From CAWJMD01 sp963845675 (GTDB lineage: Bacteria; Actinomycetota; Actinomycetes; Actinomycetales; CAWJMD01): DNA of 64,000 nt. Positions within the stretch are counted from its first letter, which is position 1. The number at the start of each line of letters is the position of its first letter. A program made the translations under genes and the position numbers. Below the pieces are notes generated by a model. That model saw only the letters and a list, made by a program, of their open reading frames with translations. It was not told where the DNA came from and did no database searches. Below, piece by piece: positions 1 through 7,491 of this stretch. The stretch spans positions 1,240,001-1,304,000 of the forward strand of contig CAWJSX010000001.1 in assembly GCA_963845675.1 (NCBI GenBank). The letters run 5' to 3'.

Positions 1-365
1 CGGTCCACTCCGGGTCCTCGAGCGCGGCGGTGCCGAGGTTCACGCGACGGCAGCCGGTGGCCAGCGCCGCAGCGAGCGACTCGTCGTCGCGGATGCCGCC
101 GCTCAGCTCCACGTCCACGTCGAGCCGCCCGACGACCTCGGCCAGCAGGTTCGCGTTGGAGCCGCGCCCGAACGCCGCGTCGAGGTCGACGAGGTGGACC
201 CACTCGGCCCCGGCCGACTGCCAGGCGAGCGCCGCGTCGAGGGGCGCCCCGTAGTGGCTCTCCGTGCCGGCCTCGCCCTGGACGAGGCGGACGGCCTGGG
301 CGTCGCTGACGTCGACCGCCGGGAGCAGCTGCAGGCCGGGTCGGGCTGGTGGCGGACGGGTTCAC
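1..365 (-). CDS. priA: Phosphoribosyl isomerase A (HisA/PriA), 5' part only, with an early frameshift
   Basis: This is the N-terminal part of the isomerase of histidine synthesis (ProFAR to PRFAR); in actinobacteria the PriA form also serves as TrpF. About 115 residues are visible: the opening strand LLPAVDV, then RLVQGEAG, WVHLVDLDAAFGRG and VELSGGIRDD, all typical of the HisA/PriA barrel. The rest lies beyond the left edge. A GTG at 365-363 follows GGAGG and overlaps the TGA of the upstream gene (GTGA). That start is one base out of frame with the conserved sequence, so a one-base insertion within the first ten codons is inferred. It is the last visible gene of the his operon. HisA is certain; the dual PriA role is inferred from taxonomy. 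Confidence 0.85.
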   Translation of the reverse strand, partial: MNPSATSPTRPAAAPGGRRQRRPGRPPRPGRGRHGEPLRGAPRRGARLAVGRGRVGPPRRPRRGVRARLQREPAGRGRRAARRGRGAERRHPRRRVARCGAGHRLPSREPRHRRARGPGVD

Positions 366-710
366 GAGGACCTCCGGTCGAAGACGAGGGTGACCAGCAC
401 CGGCCATGCGATCACGCTGAGCGCGGCGGCCACGAGGCGCAGGCCGGTGTCGGACACCTGCGTCCACAGCAGCACGTTGAGGGCCAGCAGGACCGCCGCC
501 AACGCGAGGTTCTGCGCGGCGACGTCGCGGCACGAGGACGGAGTCGGGACGGCGACGGCGTCGACCGTCAGCCTGCCGCCGAGGCGACGGAAGGGACCGG
601 TCACGGGCTGCGCGGTGGCACCGCGGCGCCGCACGGGACGCCCGCCGCTTCGCGGCGGTCCGCTCGGCGGCCTCACGCTCCTCGCGGCGACGTCGGCGGT
701 CCTTGCTCAT
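362..710 (-). CDS. Small two-helix membrane protein in the his operon (frameshifted)
   Basis: An uncharacterised protein of about 115 residues once one inserted base near 630 is removed (349 nt becomes 116 codons). The ATG at 710-708 lies 7 nt after the hisH stop. The N-terminus is very basic (MSKDRRRRREEREAAERTAAKR). Two hydrophobic helices follow: roughly LALAAVLLALNVLLW and LVAAALSVIAWPVLVTLVF. As the sequence stands, only the C-terminal frame is open from a GTG at 676. Its TGA overlaps the priA start (GTGA). The position, charged head plus two helices, recalls small conserved membrane proteins in actinobacterial his operons; no function is known to me. Confidence 0.6.
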
Positions 711-717
711 CGACGCG

Positions 718-1362
718 TCACCGCAGCGACCCGACCCAGGTGCTGAGCAGGTGTGCGCCGGCGTCGCCCGACTTCTCCGGGTGGAACTGCGTGGCGCTCA
801 GCGGGCCGTTCTCGACCGCGGCGACGAACGGCCCTCCGTGGTCGGCCCACGTCACCAGCGGCGCGGTGAGCGGGGAGGACGCGTCGACCTCGAGGTCCCA
901 GCGCCGCACGGCGTAGGAGTGCACGAAGTAGAAGCGCTCGTCCTCGACACCGGCGAACAGCCGCGAGCCCTCGGGTGGCGTGACGGTGTTCCAGCCCATG
1001 TGCGGCACCACCTCGGCCTCCAGCCGCTCGACCGTGCCCGGCCACTGCCCGAGGCCCTCGGTCCGCGTGCCGTGCTCGACGCCCGCCCCGAACAGGACCT
1101 GCAGGCCGACGCAGATGCCGAGCACCGGGCGCCCACCGGCCAGGCGACGGTCGACCACCTGGTCGGCGCGCACGGCGAGCAGCCCGCGCATGCACGCCGC
1201 GAAGGCACCGACACCGGGGACGACCAGACCGTCGGCGTCCTCCGCGGCGGTCCGGTCGGCGGTGAGCTCGACCTCGGCTCCGGCCCGCTCCAGCGCGCGG
1301 ACGGCGGAGCGCACGTTGCCGAAGCCGTAGTCGAGCACGACCACCTGGGGGGTTCGGGGCAC
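718..1362 (-). CDS. hisH: Imidazole glycerol phosphate synthase glutaminase subunit HisH
   Basis: A class I glutamine amidotransferase of 214 residues. It releases ammonia for HisF to convert PRFAR to IGP and AICAR. The nucleophile Cys84 lies in GICVGLQ; His194 and Glu196 are in the FHPEKSG motif, completing the triad. PGVGAF (49-54) and MGWNTV are also family signatures. The GTG start is chosen because a TAGGCT hexamer lies 6 nt upstream, overlapping the stop of the preceding gene. That suggests hisH also has its own leaderless promoter inside the operon. The length is normal. Confidence 0.95.
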   Translation of the reverse strand: MPRTPQVVVLDYGFGNVRSAVRALERAGAEVELTADRTAAEDADGLVVPGVGAFAACMRGLLAVRADQVVDRRLAGGRPVLGICVGLQVLFGAGVEHGTRTEGLGQWPGTVERLEAEVVPHMGWNTVTPPEGSRLFAGVEDERFYFVHSYAVRRWDLEVDASSPLTAPLVTWADHGGPFVAAVENGPLSATQFHPEKSGDAGAHLLSTWVGSLR

Positions 1363-1368
1363 CGCGAC

Positions 1369-1374
1369 AGCCTA
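1369..1374 (-). promoter_or_regulatory. -10 hexamer for leaderless hisH
   Basis: TAGGCT, then 6 nt, then the hisH GTG. It matches the TANNNT-6-start arrangement seen at eleven other genes here. It overlaps the TAG stop of the upstream gene. No clear -35 is visible. Confidence 0.55.
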
Positions 1375-1995
1375 CGAGGACGAGGGAGGCCGGTCCTCCG
1401 CGGTGTCCCGGAGGCGGGCGGCGCGCAGGCCGACACCGAGCGCCACCACGGACGCGAGGGCCACGACGACCCACGAGCCGTCGGCCGTGACCGCACGCAG
1501 CGACTCCGTCAGCGCGAGCAGCGCCAGCACGACGACCAGGACCCAGGACGCCCACCGGTCCATCCGGCGACGTCGGGCCACGCGGTCCCCGTCCAGGTAC
1601 CCCCGGATCACGCCGCCCCTCCCGGCGCCGGACGGACCACGTCCGCGCCCGGTCACCACGGCGTCCGGACGACCCGACGGATCGACACCCCCGACGAGGA
1701 CGGACGTGACGAGGTCGGGCAGGCCCTGCACGAGCAGTCCGGCCGGCGGTCGGTCGACCACCCGGCCGCGCTCCCACCGGACCGCCTCCAGTCGCTCCTC
1801 GGTGCGCACGAGCTCGATCACCGCGGCGCGGCCGAGGACGCGCGAGAGCCGTCCTGCTGCGACGCCGCTCGTCCCGGGTTCGTCGAGCACGACGATGCAG
1901 GGTGCCCTGCCGGAGTCGTCGGTCGGCAGGACGAGCCCGGACACGCCCACCGCTCCGCACGCCGCGGCCAGCGCGCCGGGGGCGGGGACCGGCAC
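1372..1995 (-). CDS. Unknown his-operon protein with two C-terminal transmembrane helices
   Basis: I do not recognise the family. From the GTG at 1995 the protein has 207 residues: a soluble part rich in Val, Gly and Asp (1 to about 140), a basic stretch (RRRRMDRW), then two membrane helices near 148-165 and 172-192. The frame stays open upstream to the hisB stop and reads TTPEPSEPPRTALLLVPVPAPG. A CTG at 2043 would overlap the hisB TGA (CTGA), so the true start may be there; no ATG or GTG exists in between. It sits between hisB and hisH, a place where actinobacterial his operons often carry an uncharacterised protein. No catalytic motif is visible. Confidence 0.65.
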   Translation of the reverse strand: MPVPAPGALAAACGAVGVSGLVLPTDDSGRAPCIVVLDEPGTSGVAAGRLSRVLGRAAVIELVRTEERLEAVRWERGRVVDRPPAGLLVQGLPDLVTSVLVGGVDPSGRPDAVVTGRGRGPSGAGRGGVIRGYLDGDRVARRRRMDRWASWVLVVVLALLALTESLRAVTADGSWVVVALASVVALGVGLRAARLRDTAEDRPPSSS

Positions 1996-2039
1996 GAGCA
2001 GCAGGGCCGTGCGGGGTGGTTCGGACGGCTCCGGCGTCG

Positions 2040-2654
2040 TCAGAGCGCGCCCTTGGTGCTGGGCACCCCGTCGACCCGGGGGTCCAGGGTGATCGCGGCG
2101 CGCAGGGCCCGTGCGACGGCCTTGAACTGGGCCTCGACGAGGTGGTGGGGGTCGCGTCCGGCGAGGACCCGGACGTGCAGCGCGAGTGCGGCGTGGTGCG
2201 CGAGCGTCTCGAAGACGTGCTGCGTCAGGGACCCGGCGTAGGGCACGCCCCCGCCGCCGCCGCCGACCAGTGCGTACTGCTGGCCCTCCGGCTCACCGGT
2301 GTGGACGCAGTAGGGGCGCCCCGAGACGTCGACGACGGCCTGCACCAGGGCCTCGTCGAGAGGCACGGTGGCATCGCCGTACCGGGCGATGCCCCGCTTG
2401 TCTCCCAGCGCCTCCCGCAGGGCCTGGCCCAGGACGATGGCGACGTCCTCGACGGTGTGGTGCGCGTCCACGTACGTGTCACCCTGCGCCTCGACCACGA
2501 GGTCGATGAGCGAGTGCTTGGCGAACGCCGTGAGCATGTGGTCGTAGAAGCCCACGCCCGTGCCGATGCGCGAGGTGCCGGTGCCGTCGAGGTCGACCTC
2601 GACCAGCACAGCCGACTCCGTGGTTGTCCGCTCGATCCGGGCGGTGCGGCTCAT
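2040..2654 (-). CDS. hisB: Imidazoleglycerol-phosphate dehydratase HisB
   Basis: Converts IGP to imidazole-acetol phosphate. It has 204 residues, the usual monofunctional length, with no phosphatase domain. Mn-binding signatures are present: GFYDHMLTAFAKHS near 40-55, DAHHTVEDVAIVLGQAL near 70, FETLAHHAALALH and DPHHLVEAQFKA further on. The ATG at 2654-2652 overlaps the hisC TGA (ATGA), so translation is probably coupled. The reading frame is intact. Confidence 0.95.
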   Translation of the reverse strand: MSRTARIERTTTESAVLVEVDLDGTGTSRIGTGVGFYDHMLTAFAKHSLIDLVVEAQGDTYVDAHHTVEDVAIVLGQALREALGDKRGIARYGDATVPLDEALVQAVVDVSGRPYCVHTGEPEGQQYALVGGGGGGVPYAGSLTQHVFETLAHHAALALHVRVLAGRDPHHLVEAQFKAVARALRAAITLDPRVDGVPSTKGAL

Positions 2655-3770
2655 CGGGTCTCCTGGGTGGTCGGTGGCTGGTCTGCCAGGGTCTGGGCCA
2701 GGGCGGTGAGGAAGGCGCTGGTCTCGTCGGGCGTGCCCGCCGTGACGCGCAGGTGGCCGGGCAGCCCGACGTCGCGGACGAGCACTCCGTGCGCGAGCAG
2801 ACCCTGCCAGGTCGCCTGCGCGTCGGCCAGCCCGCCGAACAGCACGAAGTTGGCGTCGCTGGGCACCGGGCTGAGCCCGAGGGCTCGCACCTCGTCGACG
2901 ATGCGGTCGCGCTGCACCTTGATCGCCTCGACCGTGTCGAGGAGGGCGTCGGCGTGGGCGAGCGCTGCGCGGGCGACCGCCTGCGTCGGGCTGGACAGGT
3001 GGTAGGGCAGGCGCACCAGGCGTAGCGCGTCGGACACGGCAGGGTCGGCCGCGAGGTACCCCAGCCGGGCGCCCGCGAGCGCGAAGGCCTTGCTCATGGT
3101 CCGCGTGACCACGAGGCGTGGCCGGCCGGCGAGCAGGCTGAGCGCGGACGTCGTTCCGGCACGGGCGAACTCGGCGTACGCCTCGTCGACCACGACCATG
3201 CCGGAGCACGCGTCGTAGGCGGCCTCCACCACGTCGAGTGGTAGGGCGGTGCCCGTCGGGTTGTTGGGCGAGCACAGGAACACGACGTCGGGGGCCGTCG
3301 CGGTGATGTGGGCCGCGACGTGCGTCGGCGTCGAGCGAGAAGTCGCTCTCGCGCGGACCGTCGACCCAGCTCGAGCCGACGCCGCGGCTGATCAACGGGT
3401 GCATCGAGTACGCGGGCGTGAAGCCGGTGGCTGCGCGCCCCGGGCCGGCGAAGGCCAGCACGAGCTGCTGCAGCACCTCGTTGGACCCGTTGCCGGCCCA
3501 GACCTGGTCGGCGTCGACCTGCACGCCGGCGGTGCGGGACAGGTACGCCGCCAGGTCCTCGCGCAGGCCGGTGAACTCGCGGTCGGGGTACCGGTTGAGG
3601 GAGCCCGCGACGGACGCGACGGCGTCGACGACCTCCTGCACCACGTCGTCGGGCACGGCGTAGGAGTTCTCGTTGGTGTTGAGGCGCACGGCGACGTCGA
3701 GCTGCGGCGCGCCGTACGGGCTGGCTCCCCGCAGGTCGCCGCGCAGCGGCAGGTCGTCGAGCGTCGTCAC
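2651..3770 (-). CDS. hisC: Histidinol-phosphate aminotransferase HisC (one frameshift)
   Basis: A PLP-dependent fold-type I aminotransferase that makes histidinol phosphate. The N-terminal half (LNTNENSY, GNGSNEVLQQL, TPAYSMHP) and C-terminal half (FLCSPNNPTGT, VVDEAYAEF, SKAFALAGARLGY with the PLP lysine) lie in two frames. One extra base near 3317-3326 explains this; without it the gene is 373 codons, a normal HisC. The GTG at 3770 is preceded at 6 nt by TAGACT, so a leaderless start is likely. It sits 20 nt downstream of the hisD stop. I read the break as a sequence error because both halves are fully conserved. Confidence 0.9.
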
Positions 3771-3776
3771 GCGGCG

Positions 3777-3782
3777 AGTCTA
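3777..3782 (-). promoter_or_regulatory. -10 hexamer for leaderless hisC
   Basis: TAGACT followed by 6 nt and the hisC GTG. It lies in the 20-nt gap between hisD and hisC, so hisC may be transcribed separately as well as from the hisD promoter. Confidence 0.5.
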
Positions 3783-3790
3783 GGGAGGGC

Positions 3791-5122
3791 TCAGTCGCGG
3801 AAGCGTGACGTGACGGCGTCGCCGTGGGCGGGAAGGTCCTCGGCGGCCGCGAGCACGATGACGTGGTCGGCCACCTCGGCGAGGGCGTCGCGGTCGTACT
3901 CGACCACGTGGATGCCGCGCAGGAAGGTCTGCACCGACAGCCCGCTCGAGTGGCAGGCGCACCCACCCGTTGGCAGCACGTGGTTGGAGCCCGCGCAGTA
4001 GTCGCCGAGGGAGACCGGGGACCAGGGGCCGACGAAGACGGCGCCGGCGTTGCGCACCCGGGCGGCGAGCGCGGCCGCGTCCGCGGTCTGGATCTCGAGG
4101 TGCTCGGCCGCGTAGGCGTCGACCACGCGCAGGCCTGCCTCCATGTCGTCAACGAGCACCACGGCGGACTGGGGCCCGGACAGCGCCGTGCTCACCCGCT
4201 CGGTGTGCTTGGTGGCCGCGACCACGCGGGCCAGCTCGTCGGCCACCGCGTCGGCGAGCTCCGTGGAGTCCGTCACGAGCACCGAGGCCGCGTTGGGGTC
4301 GTGCTCGGCCTGGCTGACCAGGTCGAACGCCACGTGCACGGGGTCGGCGGTCGAGTCGGCGAGCACCGCGATCTCGGTGGTGCCGGCCTCGGCGTCGATG
4401 CCGATCAGGCCGCGCAGCAGCCGCTTGGCCGCAGCCACGTAGACGTTGCCGGGACCGGTGACGAGATCGACCGGTTCACAGACGGTCTCACCGGTCCGCG
4501 GCCCCTCGGTCTCGACCGCGCCGTGCGCGAACATGGCGACGGCCTGGGCACCGCCCACGGCGTACACCTCGTCCACGCCGAGCAGCGCGCAGGCGGCGAG
4601 GACCGTCGGGTGCGGCAACCCGCCATGCTCTCGCTGGGGTGGGGACGCGACGGCGAGGGACGGCACGCCCGCCTCCTGGGCAGGCACGACGTTCATCACC
4701 ACGCTGCTCGGGTAGACGGCCAGCCCGCCCGGCACGTAGAGACCGACGCGGTCGACCGGAACCCACCGCTCCGTCACCGTGCCACCGTCGGCGACCACGG
4801 TCGTCGTCTCGTCCCGGCGCTGGTCGGCGTGAACCATCCGCGCGCGGCGGATCGACTCCTCGAGGGCGGCCCGCACAGCGGGATCGAGGGATGCCAACGC
4901 CTCCGACAGCGCCGAGGCGTCGACCCGCAGGGTCTCGACCCGCACCCCGTCGAACCTCTCCCCCAGGTCGCGCAGCGCCGATGCTCCGCGGGCGGCCACG
5001 TCGTCGACGATCGGCCTGACCTGGGCCAGGGCGGCGTCGACGTCGAGCTCGGCGCGCGGCATGCGGGCGCGCAGCTCGCGGGCCGTCAGCGTGGAGCCGC
5101 GCAGGTCGATGAGGCGCATCAC
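3791..5122 (-). CDS. hisD: Histidinol dehydrogenase HisD
   Basis: Catalyses the last two steps of histidine synthesis, histidinol to histidine with NAD+. It has 443 residues, the normal length. Family motifs in order: PGGLAVYPSSVVMN (near 130), VTGPGNVYVAAAKR, SQAEHDPNA (metal-ligand region), AAEHLEI and SLGDYCAGSNHVLPTGG. Two adjacent starts are possible, GTG 5122 and ATG 5119. The GTG is preferred because TAACCT lies exactly 6 nt upstream. It is the first gene of the his operon and is divergent from the LON-domain gene, which has its own leaderless signal. The frame is intact. Confidence 0.95.
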   Translation of the reverse strand: MMRLIDLRGSTLTARELRARMPRAELDVDAALAQVRPIVDDVAARGASALRDLGERFDGVRVETLRVDASALSEALASLDPAVRAALEESIRRARMVHADQRRDETTTVVADGGTVTERWVPVDRVGLYVPGGLAVYPSSVVMNVVPAQEAGVPSLAVASPPQREHGGLPHPTVLAACALLGVDEVYAVGGAQAVAMFAHGAVETEGPRTGETVCEPVDLVTGPGNVYVAAAKRLLRGLIGIDAEAGTTEIAVLADSTADPVHVAFDLVSQAEHDPNAASVLVTDSTELADAVADELARVVAATKHTERVSTALSGPQSAVVLVDDMEAGLRVVDAYAAEHLEIQTADAAALAARVRNAGAVFVGPWSPVSLGDYCAGSNHVLPTGGCACHSSGLSVQTFLRGIHVVEYDRDALAEVADHVIVLAAAEDLPAHGDAVTSRFRD

Positions 5123-5128
5123 CGTCCC

Positions 5129-5134
5129 AGGTTA
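5129..5134 (-). promoter_or_regulatory. -10 hexamer for leaderless hisD / his operon
   Basis: TAACCT, 6 nt before the hisD GTG. The divergent LON-domain gene starts at 5301; the 178 bases between the two starts hold both -10 elements and no other feature that I can see. Confidence 0.6.
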
Positions 5135-5288
5135 CGGCGGGTGCGCAGCCTGCCAGCGCCTGGGCGGCGGCGGACGCCTCGTGCACGGTGCCCCCCGGGC
5201 CTGCTCGGCTCCCTGCGGGCTCCCCAAGGGGCCGCGACACGGTCCGGCGCGTCGCGCCGAGGGCGGGGTGCCGGACGCCACCCCGGGT

Positions 5289-5294
5289 TACATT
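5289..5294 (+). promoter_or_regulatory. -10 hexamer for the leaderless LON-domain gene
   Basis: TACATT, then CGACAG, then the GTG start at 5301. There is no purine-rich ribosome-binding site, which fits a leaderless mRNA. Confidence 0.6.
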
Positions 5295-5300
5295 CGACAG

Positions 5301-5957
5301 GTGCAACGGCTGGCGCTGTTCCCGCTGGGCACCGTCCTGGTGCCGGGACTCGTCCTGCCGCTCAGGATCTTCGAGCCTCGCTACCGGAGCCTGGTCGAGG
5401 ACCTCATGGAGCTTCCCGAGCGCGAGCGCGTCTTCGGCGTCGTCGCCATCAAGTCGGGGCACGAGGTCGGTGAGGGCGCTGCGGCGGCCCTGCACGAGGT
5501 GGGCACCACCGCCGTGATCCGGCACGTCAGTGACAACGGGGACGGCACCTACGAGCTGGTCACCAGCGGCGCCGTGCGGTTCCGGCTCCACGGGCTCGAC
5601 GAGGGGGCCGGCACCCCGTACCTGACCGGCATGGTGTCGGCCCTGTCGGACGAGGGACCTGACGAGGGCGACCACGCGGTGACCCTTGCGGACCGCGTGT
5701 CCGCCGCCTACAGCGGCTACCGGGAGCTGCTCGGCCTGGAGCCACCCGAGCTGCCGAGCTCGTCGCGTGTGCTGTCCTACCTGGTCGCCGCCGGCATGGT
5801 GCTCGAGCTGGCTGACCGGCAGGCGCTGCTGGAGCAGCCCGACACGGTGAGCCGGCTCGCGGCGGAGGTGCGCCTGCTCAAGCGGGAGCGGTACCTGGTC
5901 GAGACGCTCGGGGCTCTGCCGGTGACCGAGCCGTGGGACCACCCGACGCCCAACTGA
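5301..5957 (+). CDS. LON substrate-binding-domain protein
   Basis: 218 residues. The N-terminus (LALFPLGTVLVPGLVLPLRIFEPRYR) is the hallmark of the N-terminal substrate-binding domain of Lon protease. No AAA+ ATPase or Ser-Lys protease domain follows, so this is a stand-alone LON/PUA-like domain. Such proteins are widespread and poorly characterised. The frame is open further upstream to 5061, but the GTG at 5301 is chosen because the family begins here and a TANNNT hexamer sits 6 nt before it. The deacylase gene begins 17 nt downstream. Confidence 0.85.
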   Translation: MQRLALFPLGTVLVPGLVLPLRIFEPRYRSLVEDLMELPERERVFGVVAIKSGHEVGEGAAAALHEVGTTAVIRHVSDNGDGTYELVTSGAVRFRLHGLDEGAGTPYLTGMVSALSDEGPDEGDHAVTLADRVSAAYSGYRELLGLEPPELPSSSRVLSYLVAAGMVLELADRQALLEQPDTVSRLAAEVRLLKRERYLVETLGALPVTEPWDHPTPN

Positions 5958-5974
5958 GACAGGTCCTCTCCACC

Positions 5975-6460
5975 GTGTCGAGCACCCCCGCCACGCGCGT
6001 CCTCGTGCGCGAGAAGGCCGCGCACACCCTGCACGCGTACCGGCACGACCCGTCGGCGGCACAGGCCGCCGGGGGGTACGGGCTGGAGGCGGCGCGGGCA
6101 CTCGGTATCGACCCTGCCCGAGTCTTCAAGACCCTCGTCGTGTCCGTCGGGGGCCAGCTCACGGTGGCAGTCTGTCCCGTCACCCACCGCCTCGACCTCA
6201 AGGCCGTGGCGACGGCGGTCGGTGGCAAGCGGGCCGAGATGGCTGACCCCCACCAGGTGGAGCGTGTGACGGGATACGTCATGGGCGGGGTGAGCCCTTT
6301 CGGTGCGAAGCGGCGCCTGCCCACGGTGCTGGACGAGTCCGCGGCCGACTTCGACACCGTCCTCGTGAGCGCAGGTCGCCGCGGGCTCGACGTGGAGGTG
6401 TCGCCGGACGACATCCTGCGGCTGACCGGCGGTCGGATGGCGCGCATCGCCACGACCTGA
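5975..6460 (+). CDS. ybaK: Cys-tRNA(Pro)/aminoacyl-tRNA deacylase, YbaK/EbsC family
   Basis: A 161-residue YbaK-type editing domain that hydrolyses mischarged tRNA, classically Cys-tRNA(Pro). Seen: ATRVLVREKAAHTLHAY at the N-terminus, DPARVFKTLVV with the family's Phe-Lys-Thr signature near 50, and GYVMGGVSPFGAKRRLPTVLDE. The last is the Gly-Gly-x-Ser-Pro-x-Gly loop typical of YbaK. The GTG at 5975 is chosen to match the family start. It follows the LON-domain gene by 17 nt and is probably co-transcribed with it. A second, more divergent YbaK-family gene is at 50347. Confidence 0.88.
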   Translation: MSSTPATRVLVREKAAHTLHAYRHDPSAAQAAGGYGLEAARALGIDPARVFKTLVVSVGGQLTVAVCPVTHRLDLKAVATAVGGKRAEMADPHQVERVTGYVMGGVSPFGAKRRLPTVLDESAADFDTVLVSAGRRGLDVEVSPDDILRLTGGRMARIATT

Positions 6461-6503
6461 CACGCGCTGCGAGCCTGCTCCGGAGACGGCCTCACCGAGG
6501 TGA

Positions 6504-6509
6504 CAGGCT
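6504..6509 (+). promoter_or_regulatory. Possible -10 hexamer for a leaderless FAD-protein gene
   Basis: CAGGCT lies 6 nt before the GTG at 6516. It differs by one base from TANNNT but keeps the exact spacing of the other leaderless starts in this window. Confidence 0.35.
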
Positions 6510-6515
6510 GGGCCG

Positions 6516-7472
6516 GTGGAACCCGTCGTGGTGGTCGGAGCAGGGATCTCGGGGATCGCCTGCGCGCGCCGGCTGTGGTCCGCCGGCGTGCCGGTGAGGG
6601 TGGTTGACCGTGGGCGCCGCATGGGAGGTCGGATGGCGTCACGACGGTTCGAGGGACGACCCGTCGACATCGGCGCGTCCTACCTGACGTCGTCGGAGCC
6701 TGAGTTCGAGGACGTCGTGAACGACTGGCACGCAAAGGGTCTCGCGCGGGAGTGGACGAGGACGCTCACCGTGCTGGACGAGGGCGAGGCCCCCCGCTCC
6801 ACGTCGGGCCCCGTCCGGTGGGCCGGACGGTCGGGGCTGCGCTCGCTGGTCGAGGACCTGGCGGACGGGCTCGCCACCGCGCACGGCACGGCGTCGCTGG
6901 TCGACCACGACGGGCGTGCCCCGACGGTCGACGGCGCGCGAGCGGGCGCGGTCGTGCTGGCGATGCCGGACCCCCAGGCCGCCCGCCTCCTGCCCGCCGG
7001 ACGACCCGAGAGGGAGGCCCTGACGGCGGTCTTCGAGCCGGTGCTCGCCCTGACGGCAGGATGGTCCGACCGCTGCTGGGACCCCGGCCTGGACGGGGCG
7101 TTCGTGAACGGCCAGGACGAGCTGTCCTGGGTTGCAGACGACGGACGGCGGCGGGGCGACGACGCCTCCGTGCTCGTGGCCCACTCCACGACTGACGTCG
7201 CCTCCCGGCACCTCGAGGCACCGCAGGAGGCCGGGCCGCTCCTGGTGCGGGCGCTGCGTCGGACGCTGTCGATCGGCGTCGACCCCGACTGGACGCACGT
7301 GCACCGCTGGACCTTCGCCCGCCCTGCCGCGGCACGGGACGAGCCCTTCCTGCTGAGCGACGACGGGATCGGCGTCTGCGGGGACGCCTGGGGCGGCAGA
7401 CCCCGGGTCGAGGCGGCCTTCCTGTCGGGCGTCCGCCTCGCGGAGGCCCTGGTCGGGCGTCTGAGCACCTGA
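6516..7472 (+). CDS. FAD-dependent amine oxidase-like protein (renalase-like)
   Basis: 318 residues. The N-terminal dinucleotide-binding motif VVVVGAGISGIACARRL (residues 3-19) is followed by VVDRGRRMGGRMASRR, the FAD-contacting arginine-rich loop of renalase and related monooxygenases. The C-terminal GDAWGGRPRVEAAFLSGVRLAEAL is the usual second FAD contact. This supports an FAD-binding oxidoreductase; the substrate is unknown. The GTG start is tentative, since a CAGGCT hexamer lies 6 nt upstream but no ribosome-binding site. It converges on the sigma-factor gene with 19 nt between stops. Confidence 0.8.
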   Translation: MEPVVVVGAGISGIACARRLWSAGVPVRVVDRGRRMGGRMASRRFEGRPVDIGASYLTSSEPEFEDVVNDWHAKGLAREWTRTLTVLDEGEAPRSTSGPVRWAGRSGLRSLVEDLADGLATAHGTASLVDHDGRAPTVDGARAGAVVLAMPDPQAARLLPAGRPEREALTAVFEPVLALTAGWSDRCWDPGLDGAFVNGQDELSWVADDGRRRGDDASVLVAHSTTDVASRHLEAPQEAGPLLVRALRRTLSIGVDPDWTHVHRWTFARPAAARDEPFLLSDDGIGVCGDAWGGRPRVEAAFLSGVRLAEALVGRLST

Positions 7473-7491
7473 CCGGCCCAGGCCCTCGCGG

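Noticed and set aside
5061..5300. Longer N-terminus for the LON-domain protein
   Set aside because: The upstream part overlaps hisD and its promoter, lacks family similarity, and a leaderless signal sits at GTG 5301.
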